Position numbers and translations under genes: made by a program. The notes beneath the pieces were generated by a model. That model made no database searches. It was not told where the DNA came from and worked only from the letters and a program-made list of their open reading frames with translations. This document shows, piece by piece, positions 17,563 through 26,234 of a stretch of DNA of 64,000 nt. Within the stretch, counting starts at the first letter, position 1; every line of letters begins with the position of its first letter. The DNA comes from Alphaproteobacteria bacterium (GTDB lineage Bacteria > Pseudomonadota > Alphaproteobacteria > Rhodobacterales > Rhodobacteraceae), in assembly GCA_030426685.1 (NCBI GenBank), contig JAUHYC010000016.1:1-64000 (forward strand). Reading direction: 5' to 3'.

Positions 17563-18399
17563 CTATTCCAGTTCGATCAGATATCGCGGCTCAAGCACCA
17601 CAACGGTGGGCCGGTCCGGCAATGTCCTGAGCGAAACGACAAGCTCGGACACCCCCCTCCGCTCCACCGGAAACTCATCTCGGATGTCGACCAGAAACCG
17701 CTCCAGTGAAAAGCCCGAAAACCAGTGCATCGGAATGATGACCGAGCTTTTCAGACGCTTCAAAACTTCGATCATCTCGGGCAAAGGCATCGTCGTGCCG
17801 CCATCGACCGCCGCCATCACCACATCCAACCGACCCAAAGCGGCAAATTGGGCGTCCGACGGAATGTGGTGCAGATGCCCCAGATGGCCGATACATAACC
17901 CTTCCACCTCAAATACAAAGATCGAATTGCCACGCTCTTCAACCCCGCCATATACCGAGCGGATATCGGTCGAGACGTTGCGCACCAGCATCTCACCCAG
18001 ATCAAGGTGATGTTCGATCCCCTGCCCGAATTCACCCCAGCCCGGCAGAACATGCGGGATGGCCGGATCGGGATGGGCCGTCCAATGGGTATTGTGCGCA
18101 TGGTTCATCGTCACCACGTCTGGGATCAGGTCGGCACCGCCAATGAAGCCGGTGAAATCTGTCACCGCATTCAACCCTCCCTGCGTCTGGATCAGAAAGG
18201 AGGCATGCGCAACATAGCTGATCCGGACCGAAAACTCAGGCACCGGATCCTGCCAGGCGGCTTTGTGCAGATACTCAATACCGGGCGCGGCATCCGAAAT
18301 GGCGATACAATGGCTCGGTCGCCGCTCCTGCGCCACAGCCCCGCCCGCGATCAATATCAGTCCCGCAACAATCCACCGCATGACCCGAGTGTAGCGCAT
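17563..18399 (-). CDS. MBL fold metallo-hydrolase with signal peptide and altered metal motif
   Basis: 278 aa, exported (hydrophobic segment WIVAGLILIAGGAVA then QERRP). It resembles COG2220/UlaG-like beta-lactamase-fold proteins: YVAHASFLIQTQGGLNAVTD, VVTMNHAHNTHW, GHLGHLHH, VDGGTTMPL and IIPMHWFSG. In the metal motif HxHxDH the Asp is Thr (HAHNTH), so the usual second-metal ligand is missing. Substrate unknown; loss or alteration of activity is possible. I chose the ATG at 18399 (GGGGG upstream); the ATG at 18381 would give a shorter signal peptide and a GTG at 18402 is also in frame. Confidence 0.75.
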   Translation of the reverse strand: MRYTRVMRWIVAGLILIAGGAVAQERRPSHCIAISDAAPGIEYLHKAAWQDPVPEFSVRISYVAHASFLIQTQGGLNAVTDFTGFIGGADLIPDVVTMNHAHNTHWTAHPDPAIPHVLPGWGEFGQGIEHHLDLGEMLVRNVSTDIRSVYGGVEERGNSIFVFEVEGLCIGHLGHLHHIPSDAQFAALGRLDVVMAAVDGGTTMPLPEMIEVLKRLKSSVIIPMHWFSGFSLERFLVDIRDEFPVERRGVSELVVSLRTLPDRPTVVVLEPRYLIELE

Positions 18400-18421
18400 C
18401 ACGCCCCCAAGTCATGCCCCT

Positions 18422-18484
18422 TGTTCATCTGGCTGAAAATATCTCGGGGGAGTCGCGGCTTGCCGCGGCGGGGGCAGAGCCCCC
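18422..18484. repeat. Rhodobacteraceae-type intergenic repeat with two hairpins
   Basis: Read on the minus strand, this starts with GGGGGC TCT GCCCCC, continues with a CGCGGC / GCCGCG hairpin, then CTCCCCCGAGATATTTTCAG and ends in CCAGATGAA. This composition (GC-rich hairpins, then a CCCCCG-ATATTTT-CAG-ATGAA tail) is a type I recall as common after genes in Rhodobacteraceae genomes. It lies directly downstream of the minus-strand acetyltransferase gene and covers most of an 84-base gap. It probably works as a terminator; only one copy is in this window. Confidence 0.55.
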
Positions 18485-19068
18485 TACCCTGCGTCGGTCT
18501 TGCCGCGCCGGTCCGATCGAAGGCTCGCGTAGAGAACATGCGTCCGCCACCGCCCGTTGATCTGCAGATAGGACTGCGCCACGCCCTCATATTTGAAACC
18601 CGAGCTTTCCAGCAGCCCGCGTGACGGTTTGTTTTCTGGCAGGCAGGCGGCTTCGATCCGGCTGAGGTCAAGGCGGGTGAACGCGTGGTGAACCACGGCC
18701 CCGATCGCCTCGCGCATGAAGCCCTGCCGCGCAAAGGATTGCCCGGTCCAGTATCCCAGCGTACCCGCCTGTGCCGGTCCGCGCCGCACATTGTCCAGCG
18801 TGATCGCCCCCAGCAGCACGTCATCACTTCGCCGGAACAGAAACAGCGGAATCGCCGTCCCGCTGGCCACCGACCTCTGCGCCCAGTAGACGCGATTGGT
18901 AAACGATTTGCGGCTCAGATGATCCTTGGCCCAGATCGGTTCCCATGGAACCAAAAAGTCTTTGGAGGCGCGCCGCAGCGCTGCCCAGTCGTTGAAATCG
19001 GAATGCACAGGCGGGCGCAGGCTCAGCCGCTCGGTCTCGAGTTTCAGCTTGCGTCGGCCCAGCAACAT
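18484..19068 (-). CDS. GNAT N-acetyltransferase, RimJ/RimL-like
   Basis: 194 aa with the GNAT fold: KLETERLSLRPPVHSDFNDW at the N-terminus, GAITLDNVRRG, TLGYWTGQSFARQGFMREAI (acetyl-CoA loop) and LSRIEAACLPENKPSRGLLE, all typical of ribosomal-protein-alanine acetyltransferases. The true substrate may be another protein N-terminus or a small molecule. The ATG at 19068 shares one base with the TGA of the upstream M16 peptidase gene (TGATG), so the genes are translationally coupled. It ends within the intergenic repeat region. Confidence 0.85.
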   Translation of the reverse strand: MLLGRRKLKLETERLSLRPPVHSDFNDWAALRRASKDFLVPWEPIWAKDHLSRKSFTNRVYWAQRSVASGTAIPLFLFRRSDDVLLGAITLDNVRRGPAQAGTLGYWTGQSFARQGFMREAIGAVVHHAFTRLDLSRIEAACLPENKPSRGLLESSGFKYEGVAQSYLQINGRWRTHVLYASLRSDRRGKTDAG

Positions 19069-20330
19069 CACGCCGCGCGCCTCGCCAGCAACTCCTCCAG
19101 CGTTGGCGCACCCAAGACAGGGCCGTAGAGCGCCAGCGCGGCCGGAGCTTGAACCGCCATATCCTGTGCAAAGGCGCGCACCTCTTCAGTGGAAACCGCG
19201 TCGATCTTCGCAACGGTATCCTCAAGCGAGGGCACCCGATCCCAGATTTGCACCAACCGCGCCAGGCGTTCCGCCCGGTTTGACGGGCTTTCCAGCCCCA
19301 TCAGCATCCCGGCCTTCATCTGCGCACGGGCACGGGCGACCTCGTCGGCGCTCATGTCTTCGGCGGCGCGCTTCATTTCGTCAATGGTAATGGTTGCCAA
19401 CTCGCCAACCTGATCCGCCGAGGTTCCGGCATAAATCGTGGTCGTGCCGGTATCAGCGTAAGCCCCGGTCTGCGCGAAGATCGTGTAGCAAAGCCCCCGC
19501 GTCTCACGAACTTCCTGAAACAGGCGCGAAGACATACCGCCACCCAGTGCAGTCGAATATATCTGCGCGGTATAGATCGCATCGTCGCGATAGCCGGGGC
19601 TTTCCAGAGCCAGCGCGAAATGGGCCTGTTCCAGGTCTTTTTCCTGCCGCGCCTCACCGCCGGTAAAGCGCGCGGGATCAGCGACCCGCCCCTTGCGAGG
19701 CTGCAGATGGCCAAACATCTCTTCGGCCAGTTTCATCAACGCATCGTGGTCCACCGCCCCTGCAGCGGACAGGATCATCTGTTCGGGGCCGTAATGCTCG
19801 GCCACAAAGCCCGACAAGTCTTCGCGGGAAAACGCACTGACCCGCTCGGACGGGCCAAGAATGGTGCGGCCAAGCGGTTGGTCGTGATAGCTCTGCTCCT
19901 GCAGCCAGTCAAAGATCACATCGTCGGGCGTGTCATAGGCCTGACCGATTTCTTGCAGGATTACGCCGCGCTCGACCTCGATCTCGCGCGGATCAAACAC
20001 CGGGTTCAGGACGATGTCGCCGATGACGTCCATCGCCAGCGCCACGTCATCCTTGAGGACACGCGCGTAATAGGCCGTCACCTCGCGTGAGGTATAGGCA
20101 TTGATGTACCCGCCCACATCCTCGATCGCTTCGGCGATTTGCAGCGCAGACCGGCGCCGAGTTCCCTTGAACGCCATGTGCTCAAGGAAATGCGCGATAC
20201 CGTTCTGCTCGATCCGCTCATGCCGCCCACCGGCGGTCACCCAAATGCCGATGGCTGCCGATTGCAGCCCCGGCATATGTTCACTGACGATACGAAATCC
20301 GTTCTTCAGTTGGTCTTGTCTGACAGTCAC
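19068..20330 (-). CDS. M16 family zinc peptidase (processing-peptidase-like)
   Basis: 420 aa. The inverted zinc motif HxxEH is at residues 47-51 (HFLEH), followed by the second glutamate segment ERGVILQEI. The layout matches single-domain bacterial homologues of mitochondrial processing peptidase beta and insulinase. It begins with GTG overlapping the thrC stop in a 4-base GTGA, so it is coupled to thrC. The thrC-M16 pairing is common in this bacterial group. Physiological substrate unknown, possibly peptide or signal-peptide turnover. Confidence 0.9.
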   Translation of the reverse strand: MTVRQDQLKNGFRIVSEHMPGLQSAAIGIWVTAGGRHERIEQNGIAHFLEHMAFKGTRRRSALQIAEAIEDVGGYINAYTSREVTAYYARVLKDDVALAMDVIGDIVLNPVFDPREIEVERGVILQEIGQAYDTPDDVIFDWLQEQSYHDQPLGRTILGPSERVSAFSREDLSGFVAEHYGPEQMILSAAGAVDHDALMKLAEEMFGHLQPRKGRVADPARFTGGEARQEKDLEQAHFALALESPGYRDDAIYTAQIYSTALGGGMSSRLFQEVRETRGLCYTIFAQTGAYADTGTTTIYAGTSADQVGELATITIDEMKRAAEDMSADEVARARAQMKAGMLMGLESPSNRAERLARLVQIWDRVPSLEDTVAKIDAVSTEEVRAFAQDMAVQAPAALALYGPVLGAPTLEELLARRAA

Positions 20331-21715
20331 TCAGCGATGTGCCTTTTGATATGATCCTCAAGGGCGCCCAGATCGTTGGCAATGCGGGTCACCCGTTCCG
20401 GACGTTCATACAGATCAGACATGCGGGATGGAAGAGGCGGATGTTCGCCGCTTGCCTTCTCGACCGCTGCCGGGAATTTCGCCGGATGCGCTGTGGCCAG
20501 CGTGATCATCGGAACATCCGCCGCGCGGTGATCTTCGGCGACCTTGATGCCGATGGCTGTGTGCGGGCAAACCAGCTCGGCGCTTTGATCCAGAGTGGAT
20601 TTGATCGTGGCAAGCGTTTCCTCTTCGGACACGCGCCCCGAGTCGAAGTTTTCGCGCAGCGCTTCCATCGCGCCCTGGCTGACGTTGAAGCCCCCGGTTT
20701 TCAGTTCGTCCATCAACTGCGCAATGGCCCCGCCATCTTCGCCATAAGCGTAGTAGAGCGCGCGCTCAAAATTCGAGCTGACCTGAATGTCCATCGACGG
20801 GCTGATCGAAGGGATGGTGTCGCCCTTGAAATATCCCTCGCCCGAGAGGCAACGGTGCAGAATGTCGTTTTGGTTGGTTGCCACCACCAGACGGTCGATG
20901 GGCAGCCCCATGCGCTTGGCCAGATAGCCCGCAAAGATGTCGCCGAAATTGCCCGTTGGCACCGTGAAGCTGACCTTGCGGTGCGGCGCGCCGAGGCTGA
21001 CAGCGGCCGAGAAGTAATAAACGATCTGCGCCAGAACACGGGCAAAATTGATCGAGTTCACACCGGCCAGCTTGACCCCATCGCGGAAGTCAAAATCGTT
21101 GAACATATCCTTCAGCGCGGCCTGACAATCGTCGAAATCGCCGTCCACTGCCAACGCGTGCACATTGCTGTCCGCAGGCGTGGTCATCTGGCGGCGCTGC
21201 ACCTCGGACACGCGGCCATGCGGGAACAGGATAAACACATCCACCGCGTCCAGCCCCCGGAATGCCTCAATCGCAGCCGAGCCGGTGTCACCGCTGGTCG
21301 CGCCCACAATGGTCACGCGATCATTGCGCCGTTTCAAAGCCACCTGGAACAGCTGGCCGATCAGCTGCATGGCAAAGTCCTTGAACGCCAGCGTGGGGCC
21401 GTGGAACAGCTCCAGCAGGAAGTGATTCTCGTTGAGTTGTTTCAGCGGCGCGCGGGCATCGTGACCAAATCCTTCATAGGCGCGCGCGATGATCTGCCTG
21501 AACTCATCCTCGGCAAACGACTCGCTGACATAGGGCCACATTACGCGGAACGCGATTTCCTCGTAGTTCAGACCGGCCAGCGCCGCGATCTCGTCCTGCG
21601 TCATGACGGGGATCTCGGCGGGCAAGTACAGACCGCCATCGCGTGCCAGCCCCGTCAGCATCGCCTCTTCAAACGTCAGTTCGGGCGCTTGGCCACGGGT
21701 CGAGATATATTTCAT
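20327..21715 (-). CDS. thrC: threonine synthase
   Basis: Converts O-phosphohomoserine and water to threonine with PLP. 462 aa, usual for the long bacterial class. MKYISTRGQAPELTFEEAML is the standard N-terminus. The PLP lysine is Lys112 in GPTLAFKDFAMQ, and the PLP-phosphate loop is VGATSGDTGSAAIEAFRG. It lies between the SURF1 gene (one-base overlap of the SURF1 stop with its ATG) and the M16 peptidase (4-base overlap), so the three are probably one operon. LysC, encoded at 3149, supplies the earlier common pathway. Confidence 0.96.
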   Translation of the reverse strand: MKYISTRGQAPELTFEEAMLTGLARDGGLYLPAEIPVMTQDEIAALAGLNYEEIAFRVMWPYVSESFAEDEFRQIIARAYEGFGHDARAPLKQLNENHFLLELFHGPTLAFKDFAMQLIGQLFQVALKRRNDRVTIVGATSGDTGSAAIEAFRGLDAVDVFILFPHGRVSEVQRRQMTTPADSNVHALAVDGDFDDCQAALKDMFNDFDFRDGVKLAGVNSINFARVLAQIVYYFSAAVSLGAPHRKVSFTVPTGNFGDIFAGYLAKRMGLPIDRLVVATNQNDILHRCLSGEGYFKGDTIPSISPSMDIQVSSNFERALYYAYGEDGGAIAQLMDELKTGGFNVSQGAMEALRENFDSGRVSEEETLATIKSTLDQSAELVCPHTAIGIKVAEDHRAADVPMITLATAHPAKFPAAVEKASGEHPPLPSRMSDLYERPERVTRIANDLGALEDHIKRHIAE

Positions 21716-22389
21716 TACGCTTCACTCTCAGAACGGGCGCCGCTGCGCCATAGGAAATAACCGGTCATCGCGGCCCAGACCAGAGCCAGACCAAACCATG
21801 TGATTGCATATTGCAGGTGATCGTTGGGTATGCCTGCTGTATCGACTGGCAGAGGCGTCACATTTGGATCAGTCGACGACCGGGCAATCAACAACACCGG
21901 CTCAGCCCCCAGCGCAGCGGCCAGGTTGGATACATCGCGGGCAAACCAGATGTTGTCATCGATATCAGGCGCAGGCGTGTAGCTGTCAATCTCGTCAGGC
22001 CAGTGCAGGTTGCCGGTGACCTCCATCGGGCCCGTCAGACGCTCTGCCTGCTTGGCGGTTGTCGGAACAAAGCCCCGGTCCACCAGAATGGTCCGGTCAC
22101 CAGTGCTGAAAGACTGAATGATCCGGTACCCCGCCCCGACCTGCTTGACCGAGACCAGGACGTGAATTTCCCCCGGTTCCATCTCACCGGATATCGTGAC
22201 CGGCAGGTACTTGTCCGTTTCTGCAGAAACCTGATCCGGCAGCGCTTCAGGCGCGGCTGAGATCCGATTTTCAATCTCGGCCAATACGTCCCGTTTCCAC
22301 GCCAGCCGCTGCACCTGCCACACGCCCAGTGACACCAGCACGCCCAAACCGGCGACGCCGAAGATCAGCAGGAACAGAATACGGCGCAT
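21715..22389 (-). CDS. SURF1 family cytochrome oxidase assembly protein
   Basis: 224 aa inner-membrane protein with one N-terminal span (residues 2-19), a periplasmic domain and one C-terminal span (ITWFGLALVWAAMTGYFLW). The conserved features are GVWQVQRLAWKRDVLAEIE, GPMEVTGNL and PNDHLQYAITWFGLAL. SURF1/Shy1 proteins assist heme a insertion into subunit I of aa3 oxidase. Its position directly after the ctaE terminator fits this role. The ATG at 22389 gives the family start MRRILFLLIF; a longer frame from 22476 adds unrelated residues and crosses the terminator. Confidence 0.92.
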   Translation of the reverse strand: MRRILFLLIFGVAGLGVLVSLGVWQVQRLAWKRDVLAEIENRISAAPEALPDQVSAETDKYLPVTISGEMEPGEIHVLVSVKQVGAGYRIIQSFSTGDRTILVDRGFVPTTAKQAERLTGPMEVTGNLHWPDEIDSYTPAPDIDDNIWFARDVSNLAAALGAEPVLLIARSSTDPNVTPLPVDTAGIPNDHLQYAITWFGLALVWAAMTGYFLWRSGARSESEA

Positions 22390-22467
22390 GGCAGAACCAA
22401 ACCTCGTTGCAGAAACCGGCGTCTTGTTAAGGGGCGTGCGGGCCGAATTGCAACAACACAATTGTAT

Positions 22468-22487
22468 GGGGCGCAATCTTGCGCCCC
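22468..22487 (-). terminator. second hairpin after ctaE
   Basis: GGGGCGCAA TC TTGCGCCCC is a 9-bp inverted repeat lying just downstream of the stronger ctaE terminator (minus direction). Together the two hairpins separate the cta genes from SURF1-thrC. It may also lie near the SURF1 promoter. Confidence 0.45.
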
Positions 22488-22496
22488 GGATAGAGA

Positions 22497-22522
22497 AAAA
22501 GCCGCCCCGTAGGGCGGCTTTT
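22497..22522 (-). terminator. Rho-independent terminator of ctaE
   Basis: An 11-bp stem (AAAAGCCGCCC / GGGCGGCTTTT) with a 4-base loop, followed on the minus strand by a T-run. It lies 24 bases beyond the ctaE stop. Confidence 0.85.
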
Positions 22523-22545
22523 GCAATTGGATTATCTACCCGAAT

Positions 22546-23361
22546 TTACATCAGAGGTGCCTGACCCCAGATGTAGACGGCGAAGAACAGGAACAGCCAG
22601 ACAACGTCAACGAAATGCCAGTACCAGGCCGCGGCCTCGAAGCCGACGTGTTTCTCCTCGGTAAAGTCACCGCGCAGCGCCCGGATCAAACAGACGGACA
22701 GGAAGATCGTCCCGATGATCACATGCGCCCCGTGAAAGCCGGTTGCCATGAAGAAGTTCGAATAGAACTGATCACCACCAAACTTCCAGCCTTCGTGCGC
22801 CAGCAGTTCGTAGTACTCAAAGCCCTGCAGGAAGGTGAATGCAATGCCCAGCGCAATGCCGATCGCCAGACCCTGCACCAGTGCCTTACGGTCATTGCCA
22901 TGCACCAGCGCGTGGTGCGCCCAAGTGATCGCGCATCCCGACAGCAGCAGAACCAAAGTGTTGATCAGCGGCAGGTGGAACGGATCGACTGCGTGGATAT
23001 CCGGCTGGATGTACTCGGTGCCGGCATAGTCGTACATCGGGTACATGCGATGTTTGAAGAACGACCAGAACCAGGCGAAGAAGAACATCACCTCGGACAT
23101 CACGAACAGAATGAAACCATAGCGCAGGCCGATACGGACAACCGGCGTGTGATCTCCGGCGCGGCTTTCAGCCACCACCTCGGACCACCATGCGAACATG
23201 GTGTAAAGTACCCCCACAACTCCCATCCAGAAGATCCAGGGGGTGATCCCGTGCATCCAAAGGACGGCTCCGAACAGCATCACGAACCCACTCACGGCGC
23301 CGATCAGCGGCCAGATCGAGGGGTTCAGAATATGGTAGTCATGGTCTTTTGCGTGTGCCAT
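22546..23361 (-). CDS. ctaE: cytochrome c oxidase subunit III
   Basis: 271 aa integral membrane subunit of aa3-type oxidase. Seven hydrophobic spans and conserved segments [41 protein letters not shown] and [20 protein letters not shown], with [18 protein letters not shown] at the C-terminus, are classic COX3. The N-terminus [20 protein letters not shown] fits alphaproteobacterial and mitochondrial types. GAGGGAC precedes the ATG. Last gene of the ctaC-ctaB-ORF-ctaG-ctaE cluster; a strong terminator follows. Confidence 0.97.
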   Translation of the reverse strand: MAHAKDHDYHILNPSIWPLIGAVSGFVMLFGAVLWMHGITPWIFWMGVVGVLYTMFAWWSEVVAESRAGDHTPVVRIGLRYGFILFVMSEVMFFFAWFWSFFKHRMYPMYDYAGTEYIQPDIHAVDPFHLPLINTLVLLLSGCAITWAHHALVHGNDRKALVQGLAIGIALGIAFTFLQGFEYYELLAHEGWKFGGDQFYSNFFMATGFHGAHVIIGTIFLSVCLIRALRGDFTEEKHVGFEAAAWYWHFVDVVWLFLFFAVYIWGQAPLM

Positions 23362-23383
23362 CAGCGTCCCTCACCTACAGGCG

Positions 23384-23962
23384 TTAGTTCTTGTTTGTCT
23401 CTGCCTGCACGTCAAGGGCGGCATAGCCCTCGGGCAGGTCAATTTCGTAGAATGTATACGATAGTGTAATCGTATGAACATACTGTGCTTCGGGGTCATC
23501 GATCATATCCGGATCGACAAAAAAGGTCACAGGCATCTCGACCCGTTCGCCCGGTTGCAGAACCTGCTCATCGAAGCAAAAGCAGGCGATCTTTTCAAAA
23601 TAGCCACCGGCCGAATATGGCGTCACGTTATAAGACGCCTGCCCGGCAATGGGTTTGTCGGTCGGATTATAGGCCTCGTAAAAGGCCAGCCCGGTTTCAC
23701 CGATGCGGACCTTCATCTCGCGCTCGACCGGCTTAAACTCCCACGGCATGTCCTTAGCCTTGGACGCGTCAAAGCGCACCGTCACGACGCGATCCAGCAC
23801 ATCCTCGGGTGCCTGCTCGGCCACGCCTGTGGTGCCGCCGAAGCCAGTGACCCGGCAGAACCAGTCGTAAAACGGCACTGCTGCCCAAGCGAGGCTGCCC
23901 ATCAGGACAACCACACCTACCGTCTGAGCGACAGTTTTCTGAGGACCCGAAAGCGCCATCAT
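23384..23962 (-). CDS. ctaG: cytochrome c oxidase assembly protein CtaG/Cox11
   Basis: 192 aa. One N-terminal membrane anchor (about residues 12-30) and a periplasmic immunoglobulin-like domain. The copper-binding CFCF motif is present in EKIACFCFDEQVLQPGE, and AVPFYDWFCRVTGFGG carries the conserved membrane-proximal cysteine. It delivers copper to the CuB site of subunit I. Its start overlaps the stop of the 53-aa gene upstream. It is followed by ctaE after 22 bases. Confidence 0.95.
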   Translation of the reverse strand: MMALSGPQKTVAQTVGVVVLMGSLAWAAVPFYDWFCRVTGFGGTTGVAEQAPEDVLDRVVTVRFDASKAKDMPWEFKPVEREMKVRIGETGLAFYEAYNPTDKPIAGQASYNVTPYSAGGYFEKIACFCFDEQVLQPGERVEMPVTFFVDPDMIDDPEAQYVHTITLSYTFYEIDLPEGYAALDVQAETNKN

Positions 23963-24120
23963 TTCTGCACCTCTTGGGGTGCCATGTTGAAATCGGTGCC
24001 CGAGACCTTGACGATCGTGAGCCCGAAGATGATCACGATAAACGCGGCAAGCGTCAGTCCCACGCCCAGATTGCGGCTGAAACGGCGTTGGTGCAGTTCA
24101 TGGCTTTTGCGCAGGCTCAT
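23959..24120 (-). CDS. 53-aa single-span membrane protein in the cta cluster
   Basis: ATG at 24118-24120 overlaps the ctaB stop by 4 bases (ATGA). Its TGA at 23959-23961 overlaps the start of ctaG. The product starts MSLRKSHELHQRRFSRNLGV and has one transmembrane helix (LTLAAFIVIIFGLTIV) followed by a short periplasmic tail ending APQEVQK. Small ORFs occupy this place in other alphaproteobacterial cta clusters and are sometimes called CoxF-like; the role in oxidase assembly is inferred. The double overlap means translation is coupled to both neighbours, a strong sign that it is real. Confidence 0.85.
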   Translation of the reverse strand: MSLRKSHELHQRRFSRNLGVGLTLAAFIVIIFGLTIVKVSGTDFNMAPQEVQK

Positions 24121-25073
24121 GACCAGCCTCCCAACCCGTAAGGTTTCAGCAAAGCCTCAGCAAGAATCGCGCCAAAATGCAGGAAGAGATACAGAAGCGA
24201 TAGCTTGAAGAAGCTCCGCTCAACCTTGAAGTTATCAGCCTCGGCATCGTCCTCGGTCCGGCGCGAGATCGCCCATGCTCCGCGCAGGAACAAGGCGTTC
24301 AGCACGAGCGCGACCACCAGATAGATCGGACCACCGATATCCGAGAACGCCGTTCCAATAGCCAGCAGCGCCAACAGAGCCGTGTATACCAGTATATGCC
24401 ACCTCGTTGCACGTCGTCCGTGTGTGACAGTCAACATCGGGACACCTGCGTCGTCATAATCCGAGCGCATGAACAGGGCCAGCGCCCAGAAATGAGGCGG
24501 CGTCCACATGAAGGTCAGGGCGAACATCAGCCAAGGCTCCAATGTCATTGAGCCTGTGGCCGCAACCCAGCCAATGACCGGCGGGAACGCCCCTGCCGCG
24601 CCACCGATAACGATGTTCTGAGGCGTCGAACGCTTCAGCCACATCGTATAGACGACGACATAGAAAAAGATGGTGAACGCTAGAAACGCACCAGCAAACC
24701 AGTTGGTGGCCAGCCCCAGCATGATCACGGACAGGCCCGACAGGGCCAGACCCAGCGCCAGCGCCTCGCCCTCTTCGACCTTTCCGGCGGGGATCGGACG
24801 GCCCTTGGTCCGCTTCATCACGCGGTCGATATCCGCATCCCACCACATGTTCAGCGCACCCGATGCGCCGCCACCGATGGCAATGAACAGGATGGCACAG
24901 AAGCCCACAAACGGATGCACGGAAACCGGGGCGGCCAACAGACCGACCAGAGCCGTGAACACAACCAAAGACATCACACGCGGCTTCAGCAGGGCGAAGT
25001 AATCGCCAAAGCTGGCCTCGTCCGCGCGGGGCTGCGCGGTTACGGTGCTGGCATTGAAGCTTGCGTCGCTCAT
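24117..25073 (-). CDS. ctaB: protoheme IX farnesyltransferase
   Basis: Farnesylates heme b to heme o, the first step to heme a for the aa3 oxidase. 318 aa with about nine transmembrane spans and the UbiA-type prenyltransferase motifs: NMWWDADIDRVMKRTKGRP (Asp-rich, prenyl diphosphate binding) and YDDAGVPMLTVTHG. It lies between ctaC (73 bases upstream) and the 53-aa ORF with a 4-base overlap. Confidence 0.96.
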   Translation of the reverse strand: MSDASFNASTVTAQPRADEASFGDYFALLKPRVMSLVVFTALVGLLAAPVSVHPFVGFCAILFIAIGGGASGALNMWWDADIDRVMKRTKGRPIPAGKVEEGEALALGLALSGLSVIMLGLATNWFAGAFLAFTIFFYVVVYTMWLKRSTPQNIVIGGAAGAFPPVIGWVAATGSMTLEPWLMFALTFMWTPPHFWALALFMRSDYDDAGVPMLTVTHGRRATRWHILVYTALLALLAIGTAFSDIGGPIYLVVALVLNALFLRGAWAISRRTEDDAEADNFKVERSFFKLSLLYLFLHFGAILAEALLKPYGLGGWS

Positions 25074-25146
25074 CTCAGGTCCTTTTGGGGCGAAAGCTGC
25101 GCGATACCCGCGCAGCCTGCATGTGTTTACCTAGGCCGCAAAAGGC

Positions 25147-26058
25147 TTAGTTCGAGGCCACTTGATAGGCGGCAGGCTGACCCGCATATTCTTCCAGCGC
25201 GCCTTGCAGCCACTGTTCATAGGCTTCTTCGCTGACCACTTTGACGGTGATCGGCATATAGGCGTGATCCTTGCCGCACAGTTCCGAGCACTGGCCGAAA
25301 TAGATGCCCTCTTTGTCGGCCTGGAACCACAGTTCGGCCAGACGCCCGGGCACACCGTCCTGCTTCACGCCGAAGGCCGGGATGGTCCAGGAATGGATCA
25401 CGTCCGATGCGGTCACCTGCATGACGACAACTTTGTTCACTGGAACCACAACAGCGGTATCGGTGGCCAGCAGCCACTCATCCGAGCTATAGCCTGCGTC
25501 AGCCAGCTTGGCGCGCATTGCGTCGTCCAGAACAAACGGTGTTACATCCGCGTCGGCCGGGCGGGCGCCTTCATCCAGCGTCGCCGGATGGCCCAGCAGG
25601 TAGCTGTCGAATGCAAAGTCATGATCGACATATTCGTAAGTCCAATACCACTGGTTTCCGACGACTTTGATCACAACGTCGCCCTCAGGGATTTCCTGTT
25701 GCTTGAACAGCACCGGCAACGAGAACGCGCCGATAAAGACCAGAATCAGGATCGGCCCCAGCGTCCAGGCGATTTCGACCGGGGTGTAATGCGAGAAACG
25801 CGCCGGATTCGGGTTTACCCGCGAATTGTAGCGCACGATGCAATAGACCAGCAGCCCGGCAACCAGAAGACAAATGGCGGTGATGATTACCAGAATCATG
25901 CTGTCGAGCCGCTGAATCCCGTCAGCCAGGCTGGTCGCCGCGGGCTGGAAGCCCAAGCCACCATCGACCGGCTTGCCAATAATCTCAAGCTCCTGAGCCA
26001 TGGCGGGAAGGCTGGAGAGGGCTGTAACAAGCCCCGAAAGCATCAAAGCATTCTTCAT
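25147..26058 (-). CDS. ctaC: cytochrome c oxidase subunit II
   Basis: 303 aa. A signal peptide ([22 protein letters not shown]) precedes two transmembrane helices (about residues 50-75 and 95-115) and the periplasmic cupredoxin domain. The CuA site is present in [16 protein letters not shown] near residues 255-270, with the upstream His in [23 protein letters not shown] is the usual aromatic cytochrome c docking region. The ATG at 26058 is chosen because it gives this signal peptide; an earlier in-frame start at 26151 does not. It heads the cta cluster. Subunit I (ctaD) is not in the window. Confidence 0.96.
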   Translation of the reverse strand: MKNALMLSGLVTALSSLPAMAQELEIIGKPVDGGLGFQPAATSLADGIQRLDSMILVIITAICLLVAGLLVYCIVRYNSRVNPNPARFSHYTPVEIAWTLGPILILVFIGAFSLPVLFKQQEIPEGDVVIKVVGNQWYWTYEYVDHDFAFDSYLLGHPATLDEGARPADADVTPFVLDDAMRAKLADAGYSSDEWLLATDTAVVVPVNKVVVMQVTASDVIHSWTIPAFGVKQDGVPGRLAELWFQADKEGIYFGQCSELCGKDHAYMPITVKVVSEEAYEQWLQGALEEYAGQPAAYQVASN

Positions 26059-26202
26059 TTTCTGTCCTGATCGTTTGATCTTTGCGTCTCTCGCGAAAAG
26101 ATGTGAATCGGTCACACCTCTCCCGTTGTCTTTGGCCGCGTTAAAAACCATATTCCGGGAGGTAGATAAAGCAAAATGCTTGCGTCAAACAGACGCTATT
26201 TT

Positions 26203-26216
26203 TGATCTGGATCAAA
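26203..26216. promoter_or_regulatory. FNR/FnrL-type box between ctaC and tldD
   Basis: TTGATCTGGATCAA matches the FNR consensus TTGAT-N4-ATCAA at every defined base. The site ends 18 bases before the tldD ATG and lies 144 bases before the ctaC ATG in the divergent region 26059-26234. Position so close to tldD suggests repression there, or control of ctaC from a distance. Binding is inferred. Confidence 0.6.
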
Positions 26217-26234
26217 CCCGAAAGGTCGCAACCC

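Noticed and set aside
20339-21760. A 473-codon open frame opposite thrC on the plus strand.
   Set aside because: It mirrors the coding sequence of thrC in high-GC DNA, has no RBS and no recognisable protein features. The same applies to the long frames opposite ptsP (1786-2907), topA (30700-31593) and FtsH (55207-55881).
22468-22522. Possible insertion-sequence end formed by the two inverted repeats after ctaE.
   Set aside because: The two hairpins have different sequences, no target-site duplication or transposase is near, and the stronger one ends in a T-run, so they are better read as terminators.
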